From Myoxocephalus aenaeus (lineage: Eukaryota; Chordata; Actinopteri; Perciformes; Cottidae), in the NCBI GenBank assembly GCA_038501785.1, contig JBAMJR010000529.1, forward strand, positions 21,254-85,253: a stretch of 64,000 bases of DNA, read 5' to 3'. Position numbers and translations under genes: made by a program. Shown piece by piece: positions 6,444 to 20,098 of this stretch (its first letter is position 1; each line of letters begins with the position of its first letter). The notes beneath the pieces were generated by a model. It saw nothing but the letters and a program-made list of their open reading frames with translations. It ran no database searches and was not told the DNA's origin.

Positions 6444-6792
6444 TTCAAATGCCTTGTGGACAACAAAACACCAATCCGATGGAGCAGTCTGTCGTTGACT
6501 TTGATTCTGTCATCAACGATACAAGTCTCAGTCGCTGTCGGTCTTCAGGACATGTGTCAAACAAAGGGCCTGTGTACCTGTTACTGATGCCCCTCTCTCT
6601 ATTGGAAGGGACACAGACTGTGCAATGGACACTGTTGCTCTCTTTAAAATGTGGGAACGCCCTCTTTAAAATATGGTCGTGGTAATGGGTGTGGCCTGTT
6701 GTTTTGAACACAGCACGTCAAGCCGAGGCTTACCGTGAGACATTTGACTGGGACGACTACATTACCTGCTGCTCTTGACAAGAGGGCAGTAC

Positions 6793-6911
6793 TTACTTTG
6801 GTTTCTCTTCATAACGCACAAGTCTTTCGCCTTTTACTAAAGACTTCCGTGGAGAGGAACACCAATGAGTTGAACCTATTTTTGACAGGCTTTGCCGTTC
6901 GGCTGAGCCTT
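6793..6911 (+). ncRNA. U5: U5 snRNA (unit 3)
   Basis: Complete copy. A private extra G (CAAGCCGAGG) just upstream of the PSE makes the U2-U5 gap 349 bp; the PSE itself is intact. The upstream GC box is the GGTCGTGG variant. Confidence 0.94.
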
Positions 6912-8893
6912 GTGCATTTGTGAAAATAAAATAAAGAGACAGTTTCTAAGACTAAGTTGTATGCTCTGACGTCAGGGTTCTATGCTTTGATCTCACGGTT
7001 CTATGCTCTGATCCTGAGGTTCTAAGAAAGAAAGAATGAGATAAATATTGCTCTGATTCTGTGCAGTGATCTCAAGGTTCTATGCTTTGATCCCAAGGTT
7101 CTATGCTCAGGTTAACGGTCATTTGGGGGGCGATGACTTCCAGGGCATACTTTGTCATACTTTACCCAGGTTTGAGGTCACGTTCTCTGGGTAAAGGTTG
7201 GGGAAATGCCCCTATAAAAGTGCATGGGACTCTGGGTCAGAGTCAGGGGAAGTAACAGGGACACTGGGGCACTGAAGGGTCATTTGGAGGAAGATGACTT
7301 CCAGGGCACTCGTGGTCTGACTTTACCCAGGCTTGAGGTCACTTTCTCTGGGTAAAGGTTGGGGAAATGCCCCTATAAAAGTACATGGGACTCTGGGTCA
7401 GAGTCAGGGGAAGTAACAGGGACACTGGGGAACTGGAGGGTCATTTGGAGGGAGATGGCTTCCAGGGCACACATTGGCTAACTTTACCCAGGAATAAGGT
7501 CACCTTCTCTGGGTAAAAGTTGGGGTCATGTGACCCCCTTGAACCACCTCTGGAGCTCACCCCCCTAACCCGGCTCACCCTCCGACCCCGTGGACCCACA
7601 CTTAAGCACACCCCCTGAGTTAAAACCCCCTGTGCGCTTGTTTTAAAGTCCTGTGCCCCTGGTTCTCTAGAGTAAAGAAAGTCCGGGACCATGGATACAA
7701 AGAAAAGTGCTAGATGTTAGATGTATGCCCTTGGTTAGGTTGATAGGTGAGTGGTTGAGGGATTGGGATTGGGAAAGTCACTCCCGGAATAGTTTATATG
7801 CAGAACATACACAATAAACTGAGTGAAAACATCGCTAACTCAAGATGGTTCAGATGAGTCTCTCTCGGGATGCGAACCGCCAACCATTGGAACCGGCGTT
7901 TTTTTCTGAAGGTCGCCGAGACTTGAAAGTCAACTCCCCCCAGTACAATGGCCGACGCGATTCCAACGGTACTACCGGCGAGCTAATCGGACCGTGCTAA
8001 CCCGAGATGGTTCAGATGAGTCTCTCTCGGGCTGCGAACCGCCAACCACTGGCACCGGGTTTAAGCTAATGCCCTGCGCTTAGACCACTAGGCTAGCGGG
8101 GAAACGATGGAACCCGGAATCTGGAAATAGGTCTTTTATAAAGGTCATTGGACCCAGGCTACTTGAAACTGGGCTTTTGGATGAGTGGATTATCGTCGGC
8201 TTGTTGCGTTTTTTCCGGGAAGGTCGCAGAGACTTGAAACTCGACTCCCCCACTATAATGGCCAATGCGATTCCAATGGTACTATCCGCGAGCTAATAGG
8301 ACCATGGCAAGGCACTTTTCTGAGAATGAGTCATTTTGCTAATTGAGCTTCTAACACCTTTGTTTGATATTCAAATGAGGTCAGGTGTTGATGGGTGAGT
8401 GGTTGAGGTAGGGGGAAAGGGATTGGGAAAGTCGCTCCTGGAATAGTTCATATGCAAGAATATACACATCAACTGAGGCGAAACACTGCTAACTCAAGAT
8501 GGTTCAAATGAGTCTATCTCAAGGTTCTATGCTCTGATCCTCAGGTTCTGAGAAATAAATCATGAGATCAATCTTGCTCTGACATCAGGGTTCTATGCTT
8601 TGATCCCAAGGTTCTATGCTCTGATCCTCAGGTTTGAAGAGAGAAATAATGAGATACATCAGGCTTCTATGCTTTGATCTCAAGGTGCCATGCTCTGATC
8701 CTCAGGTTCTAAAAAAAGAAAGAAAGAGATACATCTTTACTTAACTAGATGCCTGACCATGGAGCCTGACCATGGAGGCCTGGGGCGGGTGTTGCTAAGC
8801 AGCTGCCGCGGCTCTGCCTAATTGAAAGAACTGCACCATGACCAGTGAGAACGGTCCCAGGAGGTGGGCTCAGGACGCAAACCCTTTGTGGTC

Positions 8894-9081
8894 ATCGCTT
8901 CTCGGCCTTTTGGCTAAGATCAAGTGTAGTATCTGTTCTTATCAGTTTAATATCTGATATGTCCTCTATACGAGGATGTCTTATTAAGCAGATTTTTAGC
9001 CTTGGGAGACGAAATAGGAGCTTGCTCTGTTCACTCCACGCATCGACCCGGTATTGCAGTATTGCTGGGAACGGTGCACCC
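8894..9081 (+). ncRNA. U2: U2 snRNA (unit 4, A-short)
   Basis: Complete copy with T at nucleotide 67 and a normal PSE; no private change noticed. Confidence 0.97.
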
Positions 9082-9429
9082 TTCAAATGCCTTGTGGACA
9101 ACAAAACACCAATCCGATGGAGCAGTCTGTCGTTGACTTTGATTCTGTCATCAACGATACAAGTCTCAGTCGCTGTCGGTCTTCAGGACATGTGTCAAAC
9201 AAAGGGCCTGTGTACCTGTTACTGATGCCCCTCTCTCTATTGGAAGGGACACAGACTGTGCAATGGACACTGTTGCTCTCTTTAAAATGTGGGAACGCCC
9301 TCTTTAAAATATGGTCGTGGTAATGGGTGTGGCCTGTTGTTTTGAACACAGCACGTCAACCGAGGCTTACCGTGAGACATTTGACTGGGACGACTACATT
9401 ACCTGCTGCTCTTGACAAGAGGGCAGTAC

Positions 9430-9548
9430 TTACTTTGGTTTCTCTTCATAACGCACAAGTCTTTCGCCTTTTACTAAAGACTTCCGTGGAGAGGAACACC
9501 AATGAGTTGAACCTATTTTTGACAGGCTTTGCCGTTCGGCTGAGCCTT
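9430..9548 (+). ncRNA. U5: U5 snRNA (unit 4)
   Basis: Complete copy; upstream GC box is the GGTCGTGG variant. Confidence 0.94.
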
Positions 9549-11529
9549 GTGCATTTGTGAAAATAAAATAAAGAGACAGTTTCTAAGACTAAGTTGTATG
9601 CTCTGACGTCAGGGTTCTATGCTTTGATCTCACGGTTCTATGCTCTGATCCTGAGGTTCTAAGAAAGAAAGAATGAGATAAATATTGCTCTGATTCTGTG
9701 CAGTGATCTCAAGGTTCTATGCTTTGATCCCAAGGTTCTATGCTCAGGTTAACGGTCATTTGGGGGGCGATGACTTCCAGGGCATACTTTGTCATACTTT
9801 ACCCAGGTTTGAGGTCACGTTCTCTGGGTAAAGGTTGGGGAAATGCCCCTATAAAAGTGCATGGGACTCTGGGTCAGAGTCAGGGGAAGTAACAGGGACA
9901 CTGGGGCACTGAAGGGTCATTTGGAGGAAGATGACTTCCAGGGCACTCGTGGTCTGACTTTACCCAGGCTTGAGGTCACTTTCTCTGGGTAAAGGTTGGG
10001 GAAATGCCCCTATAAAAGTACATGGGACTCTGGGTCAGAGTCAGGGGAAGTAACAGGGACACTGGGGAACTGGAGGGTCATTTGGAGGGAGATGGCTTCC
10101 AGGGCACACATTGGCTAACTTTACCCAGGAATAAGGTCACCTTCTCTGGGTAAAAGTTGGGGTCATGTGACCCCCTTGAACCACCTCTGGAGCTCACCCC
10201 CCTAACCCGGCTCACCCTCCGACCCCGTGGACCCACACTTAAGCACACCCCCTGAGTTAAAACCCCCTGTGCGCTTGTTTTAAAGTCCTGTGCCCCTGGT
10301 TCTCTAGAGTAAAGAAAGTCCGGGACCATGGATACAAAGAAAAGTGCTAGATGTTAGATGTATGCCCTTGGTTAGGTTGATAGGTGAGTGGTTGAGGGAT
10401 TGGGATTGGGAAAGTCACTCCCGGAATAGTTTATATGCAGAACATACACAATAAACTGAGTGAAAACATCGCTAACTCAAGATGGTTCAGATGAGTCTCT
10501 CTCGGGATGCGAACCGCCAACCATTGGAACCGGCGTTTTTTTCTGAAGGTCGCCGAGACTTGAAAGTCAACTCCCCCCAGTACAATGGCCGACGCGATTC
10601 CAACGGTACTACCGGCGAGCTAATCGGACCGTGCTAACCCGAGATGGTTCAGATGAGTCTCTCTCGGGCTGCGAACCGCCAACCACTGGCACCGGGTTTA
10701 AGCTAATGCCCTGCGCTTAGACCACTAGGCTAGCGGGGAAACGATGGAACCCGGAATCTGGAAATAGGTCTTTTATAAAGGTCATTGGACCCAGGCTACT
10801 TGAAACTGGGCTTTTGGATGAGTGGATTATCGTCGGCTTGTTGCGTTTTTTCCGGGAAGGTCGCAGAGACTTGAAACTCGACTCCCCCACTATAATGGCC
10901 AATGCGATTCCAATGGTACTATCCGCGAGCTAATAGGACCATGGCAAGGCACTTTTCTGAGAATGAGTCATTTTGCTAATTGAGCTTCTAACACCTTTGT
11001 TTGATATTCAAATGAGGTCAGGTGTTGATGGGTGAGTGGTTGAGGTAGGGGGAAAGGGATTGGAAAGTCGCTCCTGGAATAGTTCATATGCAAGAATATA
11101 CACATCAACTGAGGCGAAACACTGCTAACTCAAGATGGTTCAAATGAGTCTATCTCAAGGTTCTATGCTCTGATCCTCAGGTTCTGAGAAATAAATCATG
11201 AGATCAATCTTGCTCTGACATCAGGGTTCTATGCTTTGATCCCAAGGTTCTATGCTCTGATCCTCAGGTTTGAAGAGAGAAATAATGAGATACATCAGGC
11301 TTCTATGCTTTGATCTCAAGGTGCCATGCTCTGATCCTCAGGTTCTAAAAAAAGAAAGAAAGAGATACATCTTTACTTAACTAGATGCCTGACCATGGAG
11401 CCTGACCATGGAGGCCTGGGGCGGGTGTTGCTAAGCAGCTGCCGCGGCTCTGCCTAATTGAAAGAACTGCACCATGACCAGTGAGAACGGTCCCAGGAGG
11501 TGGGCTCAGGACGCAAACCCTTTGTGGTC

Positions 11530-11717
11530 ATCGCTTCTCGGCCTTTTGGCTAAGATCAAGTGTAGTATCTGTTCTTATCAGTTTAATATCTGATATGTCC
11601 TCTATACGAGGATGTCTTATTAAGCAGATTTTTAGCCTTGGGAGACGAAATAGGAGCTTGCTCTGTTCACTCCACGCATCGACCCGGTATTGCAGTATTG
11701 CTGGGAACGGTGCACCC
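11530..11717 (+). ncRNA. U2: U2 snRNA (unit 5, A-short)
   Basis: Complete copy with T at nucleotide 67. The unit has a one-base loss in block P2 (near 11062), far from the promoter. Confidence 0.97.
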
Positions 11718-12065
11718 TTCAAATGCCTTGTGGACAACAAAACACCAATCCGATGGAGCAGTCTGTCGTTGACTTTGATTCTGTCATCAACGATACAAGT
11801 CTCAGTCGCTGTCGGTCTTCAGGACATGTGTCAAACAAAGGGCCTGTGTACCTGTTACTGATGCCCCTCTCTCTATTGGAAGGGACACAGACTGTGCAAT
11901 GGACACTGTTGCTCTCTTTAAAATGTGGGAACGCCCTCTTTAAAATATGGTCGTGGTAATGGGTGTGGCCTGTTGTTTTGAACACAGCACGTCAACCGAG
12001 GCTTACCGTGAGACATTTGACTGGGACGACTACATTACCTGCTGCTCTTGACAAGAGGGCAGTAC

Positions 12066-12184
12066 TTACTTTGGTTTCTCTTCATAACGCACAAGTCTTT
12101 CGCCTTTTACTAAAGACTTCCGTGGAGAGGAACACCAATGAGTTGAACCTATTTTTGACAGGCTTTGCCGTTCGGCTGAGCCTT
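12066..12184 (+). ncRNA. U5: U5 snRNA (unit 5)
   Basis: Complete copy with an intact 3' hairpin and 3' box; GGTCGTGG variant upstream. Confidence 0.94.
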
Positions 12185-14167
12185 GTGCATTTGTGAAAAT
12201 AAAATAAAGAGACAGTTTCTAAGACTAAGTTGTATGCTCTGACGTCAGGGTTCTATGCTTTGATCTCACGGTTCTATGCTCTGATCCTGAGGTTCTAAGA
12301 AAGAAAGAATGAGATAAATATTGCTCTGATTCTGTGCAGTGATCTCAAGGTTCTATGCTTTGATCCCAAGGTTCTATGCTCAGGTTAACGGTCATTTGGG
12401 GGGCGATGACTTCCAGGGCATACTTTGTCATACTTTACCCAGGTTTGAGGTCACGTTCTCTGGGTAAAGGTTGGGGAAATGCCCCTATAAAAGTGCATGG
12501 GACTCTGGGTCAGAGTCAGGGGAAGTAACAGGGACACTGGGGCACTGAAGGGTCATTTGGAGGAAGATGACTTCCAGGGCACTCGTGGTCTGACTTTACC
12601 CAGGCTTGAGGTCACTTTCTCTGGGTAAAGGTTGGGGAAATGCCCCTATAAAAGTACATGGGACTCTGGGTCAGAGTCAGGGGAAGTAACAGGGACACTG
12701 GGGAACTGGAGGGTCATTTGGAGGGAGATGGCTTCCAGGGCACACATTGGCTAACTTTACCCAGGAATAAGGTCACCTTCTCTGGGTAAAAGTTGGGGTC
12801 ATGTGACCCCCTTGAACCACCTCTGGAGCTCACCCCCCTAACCCGGCTCACCCTCCGACCCCGTGGACCCACACTTAAGCACACCCCCTGAGTTAAAACC
12901 CCCTGTGCGCTTGTTTTAAAGTCCTGTGCCCCTGGTTCTCTAGAGTAAAGAAAGTCCGGGACCATGGATACAAAGAAAAGTGCTAGATGTTAGATGTATG
13001 CCCTTGGTTAGGTTGATAGGTGAGTGGTTGAGGGATTGGGATTGGGAAAGTCACTCCCGGAATAGTTTATATGCAGAACATACACAATAAACTGAGTGAA
13101 AACATCGCTAACTCAAGATGGTTCAGATGAGTCTCTCTCGGGATGCGAACCGCCAACCATTGGAACCGGCGTTTTTTTTCTGAAGGTCGCCGAGACTTGA
13201 AAGTCAACTCCCCCCAGTACAATGGCCGACGCGATTCCAACGGTACTACCGGCGAGCTAATCGGACCGTGCTAACCCGAGATGGTTCAGATGAGTCTCTC
13301 TCGGGCTGCGAACCGCCAACCACTGGCACCGGGTTTAAGCTAATGCCCTGCGCTTAGACCACTAGGCTAGCGGGGAAACGATGGAACCCGGAATCTGGAA
13401 ATAGGTCTTTTATAAAGGTCATTGGACCCAGGCTACTTGAAACTGGGCTTTTGGATGAGTGGATTATCGTCGGCTTGTTGCGTTTTTTCCGGGAAGGTCG
13501 CAGAGACTTGAAACTCGACTCCCCCACTATAATGGCCAATGCGATTCCAATGGTACTATCCGCGAGCTAATAGGACCATGGCAAGGCACTTTTCTGAGAA
13601 TGAGTCATTTTGCTAATTGAGCTTCTAACACCTTTGTTTGATATTCAAATGAGGTCAGGTGTTGATGGGTGAGTGGTTGAGGTAGGGGGAAAGGGATTGG
13701 GAAAGTCGCTCCTGGAATAGTTCATATGCAAGAATATACACATCAACTGAGGCGAAACACTGCTAACTCAAGATGGTTCAAATGAGTCTATCTCAAGGTT
13801 CTATGCTCTGATCCTCAGGTTCTGAGAAATAAATCATGAGATCAATCTTGCTCTGACATCAGGGTTCTATGCTTTGATCCCAAGGTTCTATGCTCTGATC
13901 CTCAGGTTTGAAGAGAGAAATAATGAGATACATCAGGCTTCTATGCTTTGATCTCAAGGTGCCATGCTCTGATCCTCAGGTTCTAAAAAAAGAAAGAAAG
14001 AGATACATCTTTACTTAACTAGATGCCTGACCATGGAGCCTGACCATGGAGGCCTGGGGCGGGTGTTGCTAAGCAGCTGCCGCGGCTCTGCCTAATTGAA
14101 AGAACTGCACCATGACCAGTGAGAACGGTCCCAGGAGGTGGGCTCAGGACGCAAACCCTTTGTGGTC

Positions 14168-14355
14168 ATCGCTTCTCGGCCTTTTGGCTAAGATCAAGTG
14201 TAGTATCTGTTCTTATCAGTTTAATATCTGATATGTCCTCTATACGAGGATGTCTTATTAAGCAGATTTTTAGCCTTGGGAGACGAAATAGGAGCTTGCT
14301 CTGTTCACTCCACGCATCGACCCGGTATTGCAGTATTGCTGGGAACGGTGCACCC
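14168..14355 (+). ncRNA. U2: U2 snRNA (unit 6, A-short)
   Basis: Complete copy with T at nucleotide 67. Confidence 0.97.
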
Positions 14356-14703
14356 TTCAAATGCCTTGTGGACAACAAAACACCAATCCGATGGAGCAGT
14401 CTGTCGTTGACTTTGATTCTGTCATCAACGATACAAGTCTCAGTCGCTGTCGGTCTTCAGGACATGTGTCAAACAAAGGGCCTGTGTACCTGTTACTGAT
14501 GCCCCTCTCTCTATTGGAAGGGACACAGACTGTGCAATGGACACTGTTGCTCTCTTTAAAATGTGGGAACGCCCTCTTTAAAATATGGTCGTGGTAATGG
14601 GTGTGGCCTGTTGTTTTGAACACAGCACGTCAACCGAGGCTTACCGTGAGACATTTGACTGGGACGACTACATTACCTGCTGCTCTTGACAAGAGGGCAG
14701 TAC

Positions 14704-14822
14704 TTACTTTGGTTTCTCTTCATAACGCACAAGTCTTTCGCCTTTTACTAAAGACTTCCGTGGAGAGGAACACCAATGAGTTGAACCTATTTTTGACAGG
14801 CTTTGCCGTTCGGCTGAGCCTT
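14704..14822 (+). ncRNA. U5: U5 snRNA (unit 6)
   Basis: Complete copy; GGTCGTGG variant upstream. Confidence 0.94.
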
Positions 14823-16804
14823 GTGCATTTGTGAAAATAAAATAAAGAGACAGTTTCTAAGACTAAGTTGTATGCTCTGACGTCAGGGTTCTATGCTTTG
14901 ATCTCACGGTTCTATGCTCTGATCCTGAGGTTCTAAGAAAGAAAGAATGAGATAAATATTGCTCTGATTCTGTGCAGTGATCTCAAGGTTCTATGCTTTG
15001 ATCCCAAGGTTCTATGCTCAGGTTAACGGTCATTTGGGGGGCGATGACTTCCAGGGCATACTTTGTCATACTTTACCCAGGTTTGAGGTCACGTTCTCTG
15101 GGTAAAGGTTGGGGAAATGCCCCTATAAAAGTGCATGGGACTCTGGGTCAGAGTCAGGGGAAGTAACAGGGACACTGGGGCACTGAAGGGTCATTTGGAG
15201 GAAGATGACTTCCAGGGCACTCGTGGTCTGACTTTACCCAGGCTTGAGGTCACTTTCTCTGGGTAAAGGTTGGGGAAATGCCCCTATAAAAGTACATGGG
15301 ACTCTGGGTCAGAGTCAGGGGAAGTAACAGGGACACTGGGGAACTGGAGGGTCATTTGGAGGGAGATGGCTTCCAGGGCACACATTGGCTAACTTTACCC
15401 AGGAATAAGGTCACCTTCTCTGGGTAAAAGTTGGGGTCATGTGACCCCCTTGAACCACCTCTGGAGCTCACCCCCCTAACCCGGCTCACCCTCCGACCCC
15501 GTGGACCCACACTTAAGCACACCCCCTGAGTTAAAACCCCCTGTGCGCTTGTTTTAAAGTCCTGTGCCCCTGGTTCTCTAGAGTAAAGAAAGTCCGGGAC
15601 CATGGATACAAAGAAAAGTGCTAGATGTTAGATGTATGCCCTTGGTTAGGTTGATAGGTGAGTGGTTGAGGGATTGGGATTGGGAAAGTCACTCCCGGAA
15701 TAGTTTATATGCAGAACATACACAATAAACTGAGTGAAAACATCGCTAACTCAAGATGGTTCAGATGAGTCTCTCTCGGGATGCGAACCGCCAACCATTG
15801 GAACCGGCGTTTTTTTCTGAAGGTCGCCGAGACTTGAAAGTCAACTCCCCCCAGTACAATGGCCGACGCGATTCCAACGGTACTACCGGCGAGCTAATCG
15901 GACCGTGCTAACCCGAGATGGTTCAGATGAGTCTCTCTCGGGCTGCGAACCGCCAACCACTGGCACCGGGTTTAAGCTAATGCCCTGCGCTTAGACCACT
16001 AGGCTAGCGGGGAAACGATGGAACCCGGAATCTGGAAATAGGTCTTTTATAAAGGTCATTGGACCCAGGCTACTTGAAACTGGGCTTTTGGATGAGTGGA
16101 TTATCGTCGGCTTGTTGCGTTTTTTCCGGGAAGGTCGCAGAGACTTGAAACTCGACTCCCCCACTATAATGGCCAATGCGATTCCAATGGTACTATCCGC
16201 GAGCTAATAGGACCATGGCAAGGCACTTTTCTGAGAATGAGTCATTTTGCTAATTGAGCTTCTAACACCTTTGTTTGATATTCAAATGAGGTCAGGTGTT
16301 GATGGGTGAGTGGTTGAGGTAGGGGGAAAGGGATTGGGAAAGTCGCTCCTGGAATAGTTCATATGCAAGAATATACACATCAACTGAGGCGAAACACTGC
16401 TAACTCAAGATGGTTCAAATGAGTCTATCTCAAGGTTCTATGCTCTGATCCTCAGGTTCTGAGAAATAAATCATGAGATCAATCTTGCTCTGACATCAGG
16501 GTTCTATGCTTTGATCCCAAGGTTCTATGCTCTGATCCTCAGGTTTGAAGAGAGAAATAATGAGATACATCAGGCTTCTATGCTTTGATCTCAAGGTGCC
16601 ATGCTCTGATCCTCAGGTTCTAAAAAAAGAAAGAAAGAGATACATCTTTACTTAACTAGATGCCTGACCATGGAGCCTGACCATGGAGGCCTGGGGCGGG
16701 TGTTGCTAAGCAGCTGCCGCGGCTCTGCCTAATTGAAAGAACTGCACCATGACCAGTGAGAACGGTCCCAGGAGGTGGGCTCAGGACGCAAACCCTTTGT
16801 GGTC

Positions 16805-16992
16805 ATCGCTTCTCGGCCTTTTGGCTAAGATCAAGTGTAGTATCTGTTCTTATCAGTTTAATATCTGATATGTCCTCTATACGAGGATGTCTTATTAAGC
16901 AGATTTTTAGCCTTGGGAGACGAAATAGGAGCTTGCTCTGTTCACTCCACGCATCGACCCGGTATTGCAGTATTGCTGGGAACGGTGCACCC
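16805..16992 (+). ncRNA. U2: U2 snRNA (unit 7, A-short)
   Basis: Complete copy with T at nucleotide 67. Confidence 0.97.
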
Positions 16993-17340
16993 TTCAAATG
17001 CCTTGTGGACAACAAAACACCAATCCGATGGAGCAGTCTGTCGTTGACTTTGATTCTGTCATCAACGATACAAGTCTCAGTCGCTGTCGGTCTTCAGGAC
17101 ATGTGTCAAACAAAGGGCCTGTGTACCTGTTACTGATGCCCCTCTCTCTATTGGAAGGGACACAGACTGTGCAATGGACACTGTTGCTCTCTTTAAAATG
17201 TGGGAACGCCCTCTTTAAAATATGGTCGTGGTAATGGGTGTGGCCTGTTGTTTTGAACACAGCACGTCAACCGAGGCTTACCGTGAGACATTTGACTGGG
17301 ACGACTACATTACCTGCTGCTCTTGACAAGAGGGCAGTAC

Positions 17341-17459
17341 TTACTTTGGTTTCTCTTCATAACGCACAAGTCTTTCGCCTTTTACTAAAGACTTCCGTGG
17401 AGAGGAACACCAATGAGTTGAACCTATTTTTGACAGGCTTTGCCGTTCGGCTGAGCCTT
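17341..17459 (+). ncRNA. U5: U5 snRNA (unit 7)
   Basis: Complete copy; GGTCGTGG variant upstream. Confidence 0.94.
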
Positions 17460-19442
17460 GTGCATTTGTGAAAATAAAATAAAGAGACAGTTTCTAAGAC
17501 TAAGTTGTATGCTCTGACGTCAGGGTTCTATGCTTTGATCTCACGGTTCTATGCTCTGATCCTGAGGTTCTAAGAAAGAAAGAATGAGATAAATATTGCT
17601 CTGATTCTGTGCAGTGATCTCAAGGTTCTATGCTTTGATCCCAAGGTTCTATGCTCAGGTTAACGGTCATTTGGGGGGCGATGACTTCCAGGGCATACTT
17701 TGTCATACTTTACCCAGGTTTGAGGTCACGTTCTCTGGGTAAAGGTTGGGGAAATGCCCCTATAAAAGTGCATGGGACTCTGGGTCAGAGTCAGGGGAAG
17801 TAACAGGGACACTGGGGCACTGAAGGGTCATTTGGAGGAAGATGACTTCCAGGGCACTCGTGGTCTGACTTTACCCAGGCTTGAGGTCACTTTCTCTGGG
17901 TAAAGGTTGGGGAAATGCCCCTATAAAAGTACATGGGACTCTGGGTCAGAGTCAGGGGAAGTAACAGGGACACTGGGGAACTGGAGGGTCATTTGGAGGG
18001 AGATGGCTTCCAGGGCACACATTGGCTAACTTTACCCAGGAATAAGGTCACCTTCTCTGGGTAAAAGTTGGGGTCATGTGACCCCCTTGAACCACCTCTG
18101 GAGCTCACCCCCCTAACCCGGCTCACCCTCCGACCCCGTGGACCCACACTTAAGCACACCCCCTGAGTTAAAACCCCCTGTGCGCTTGTTTTAAAGTCCT
18201 GTGCCCCTGGTTCTCTAGAGTAAAGAAAGTCCGGGACCATGGATACAAAGAAAAGTGCTAGATGTTAGATGTATGCCCTTGGTTAGGTTGATAGGTGAGT
18301 GGTTGAGGGATTGGGATTGGGAAAGTCACTCCCGGAATAGTTTATATGCAGAACATACACAATAAACTGAGTGAAAACATCGCTAACTCAAGATGGTTCA
18401 GATGAGTCTCTCTCGGGATGCGAACCGCCAACCATTGGAACCGGCGTTTTTTTCTGAAGGTCGCCGAGACTTGAAAGTCAACTCCCCCCAGTACAATGGC
18501 CGACGCGATTCCAACGGTACTACCGGCGAGCTAATCGGACCGTGCTAACCCGAGATGGTTCAGATGAGTCTCTCTCGGGCTGCGAACCGCCAACCACTGG
18601 CACCGGGTTTAAGCTAATGCCCTGCGCTTAGACCACTAGGCTAGCGGGGAAACGATGGAACCCGGAATCTGGAAATAGGTCTTTTATAAAGGTCATTGGA
18701 CCCAGGCTACTTGAAACTGGGCTTTTGGATGAGTGGATTATCGTCGGCTTGTTGCGTTTTTTTCCGGGAAGGTCGCAGAGACTTGAAACTCGACTCCCCC
18801 ACTATAATGGCCAATGCGATTCCAATGGTACTATCCGCGAGCTAATAGGACCATGGCAAGGCACTTTTCTGAGAATGAGTCATTTTGCTAATTGAGCTTC
18901 TAACACCTTTGTTTGATATTCAAATGAGGTCAGGTGTTGATGGGTGAGTGGTTGAGGTAGGGGGAAAGGGATTGGGAAAGTCGCTCCTGGAATAGTTCAT
19001 ATGCAAGAATATACACATCAACTGAGGCGAAACACTGCTAACTCAAGATGGTTCAAATGAGTCTATCTCAAGGTTCTATGCTCTGATCCTCAGGTTCTGA
19101 GAAATAAATCATGAGATCAATCTTGCTCTGACATCAGGGTTCTATGCTTTGATCCCAAGGTTCTATGCTCTGATCCTCAGGTTTGAAGAGAGAAATAATG
19201 AGATACATCAGGCTTCTATGCTTTGATCTCAAGGTGCCATGCTCTGATCCTCAGGTTCTAAAAAAAGAAAGAAAGAGATACATCTTTACTTAACTAGATG
19301 CCTGACCATGGAGCCTGACCATGGAGGCCTGGGGCGGGTGTTGCTAAGCAGCTGCCGCGGCTCTGCCTAATTGAAAGAACTGCACCATGACCAGTGAGAA
19401 CGGTCCCAGGAGGTGGGCTCAGGACGCAAACCCTTTGTGGTC

Positions 19443-19630
19443 ATCGCTTCTCGGCCTTTTGGCTAAGATCAAGTGTAGTATCTGTTCTTATCAGTTTAAT
19501 ATCTGATATGTCCTCTATACGAGGATGTCTTATTAAGCAGATTTTTAGCCTTGGGAGACGAAATAGGAGCTTGCTCTGTTCACTCCACGCATCGACCCGG
19601 TATTGCAGTATTGCTGGGAACGGTGCACCC
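19443..19630 (+). ncRNA. U2: U2 snRNA (unit 8, A-short)
   Basis: Complete copy with T at nucleotide 67. Confidence 0.97.
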
Positions 19631-19979
19631 TTCAAATGCCTTGTGGACAACAAAACACCAATCCGATGGAGCAGTCTGTCGTTGACTTTGATTCTGTCAT
19701 CAACGATACAAGTCTCAGTCGCTGTCGGTCTTCAGGACATGTGTCAAACAAAGGGCCTGTGTACCTGTTACTGATGCCCCTCTCTCTATTGGAAGGGGAC
19801 ACAGACTGTGCAATGGACACTGTTGCTCTCTTTAAAATGTGGGAACGCCCTCTTTAAAATATGGTCGTGGTAATGGGTGTGGCCTGTTGTTTTGAACACA
19901 GCACGTCAACCGAGGCTTACCGTGAGACATTTGACTGGGACGACTACATTACCTGCTGCTCTTGACAAGAGGGCAGTAC

Positions 19980-20098
19980 TTACTTTGGTTTCTCTTCATA
20001 ACGCACAAGTCTTTCGCCTTTTACTAAAGACTTCCGTGGAGAGGAACACCAATGAGTTGAACCTATTTTTGACAGGCTTTGCCGTTCGGCTGAGCCTT
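19980..20098 (+). ncRNA. U5: U5 snRNA (unit 8)
   Basis: Complete copy. A private extra G near 19797 makes the U2-U5 gap 349 bp; the PSE-to-U5 distance is unchanged. Confidence 0.94.
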
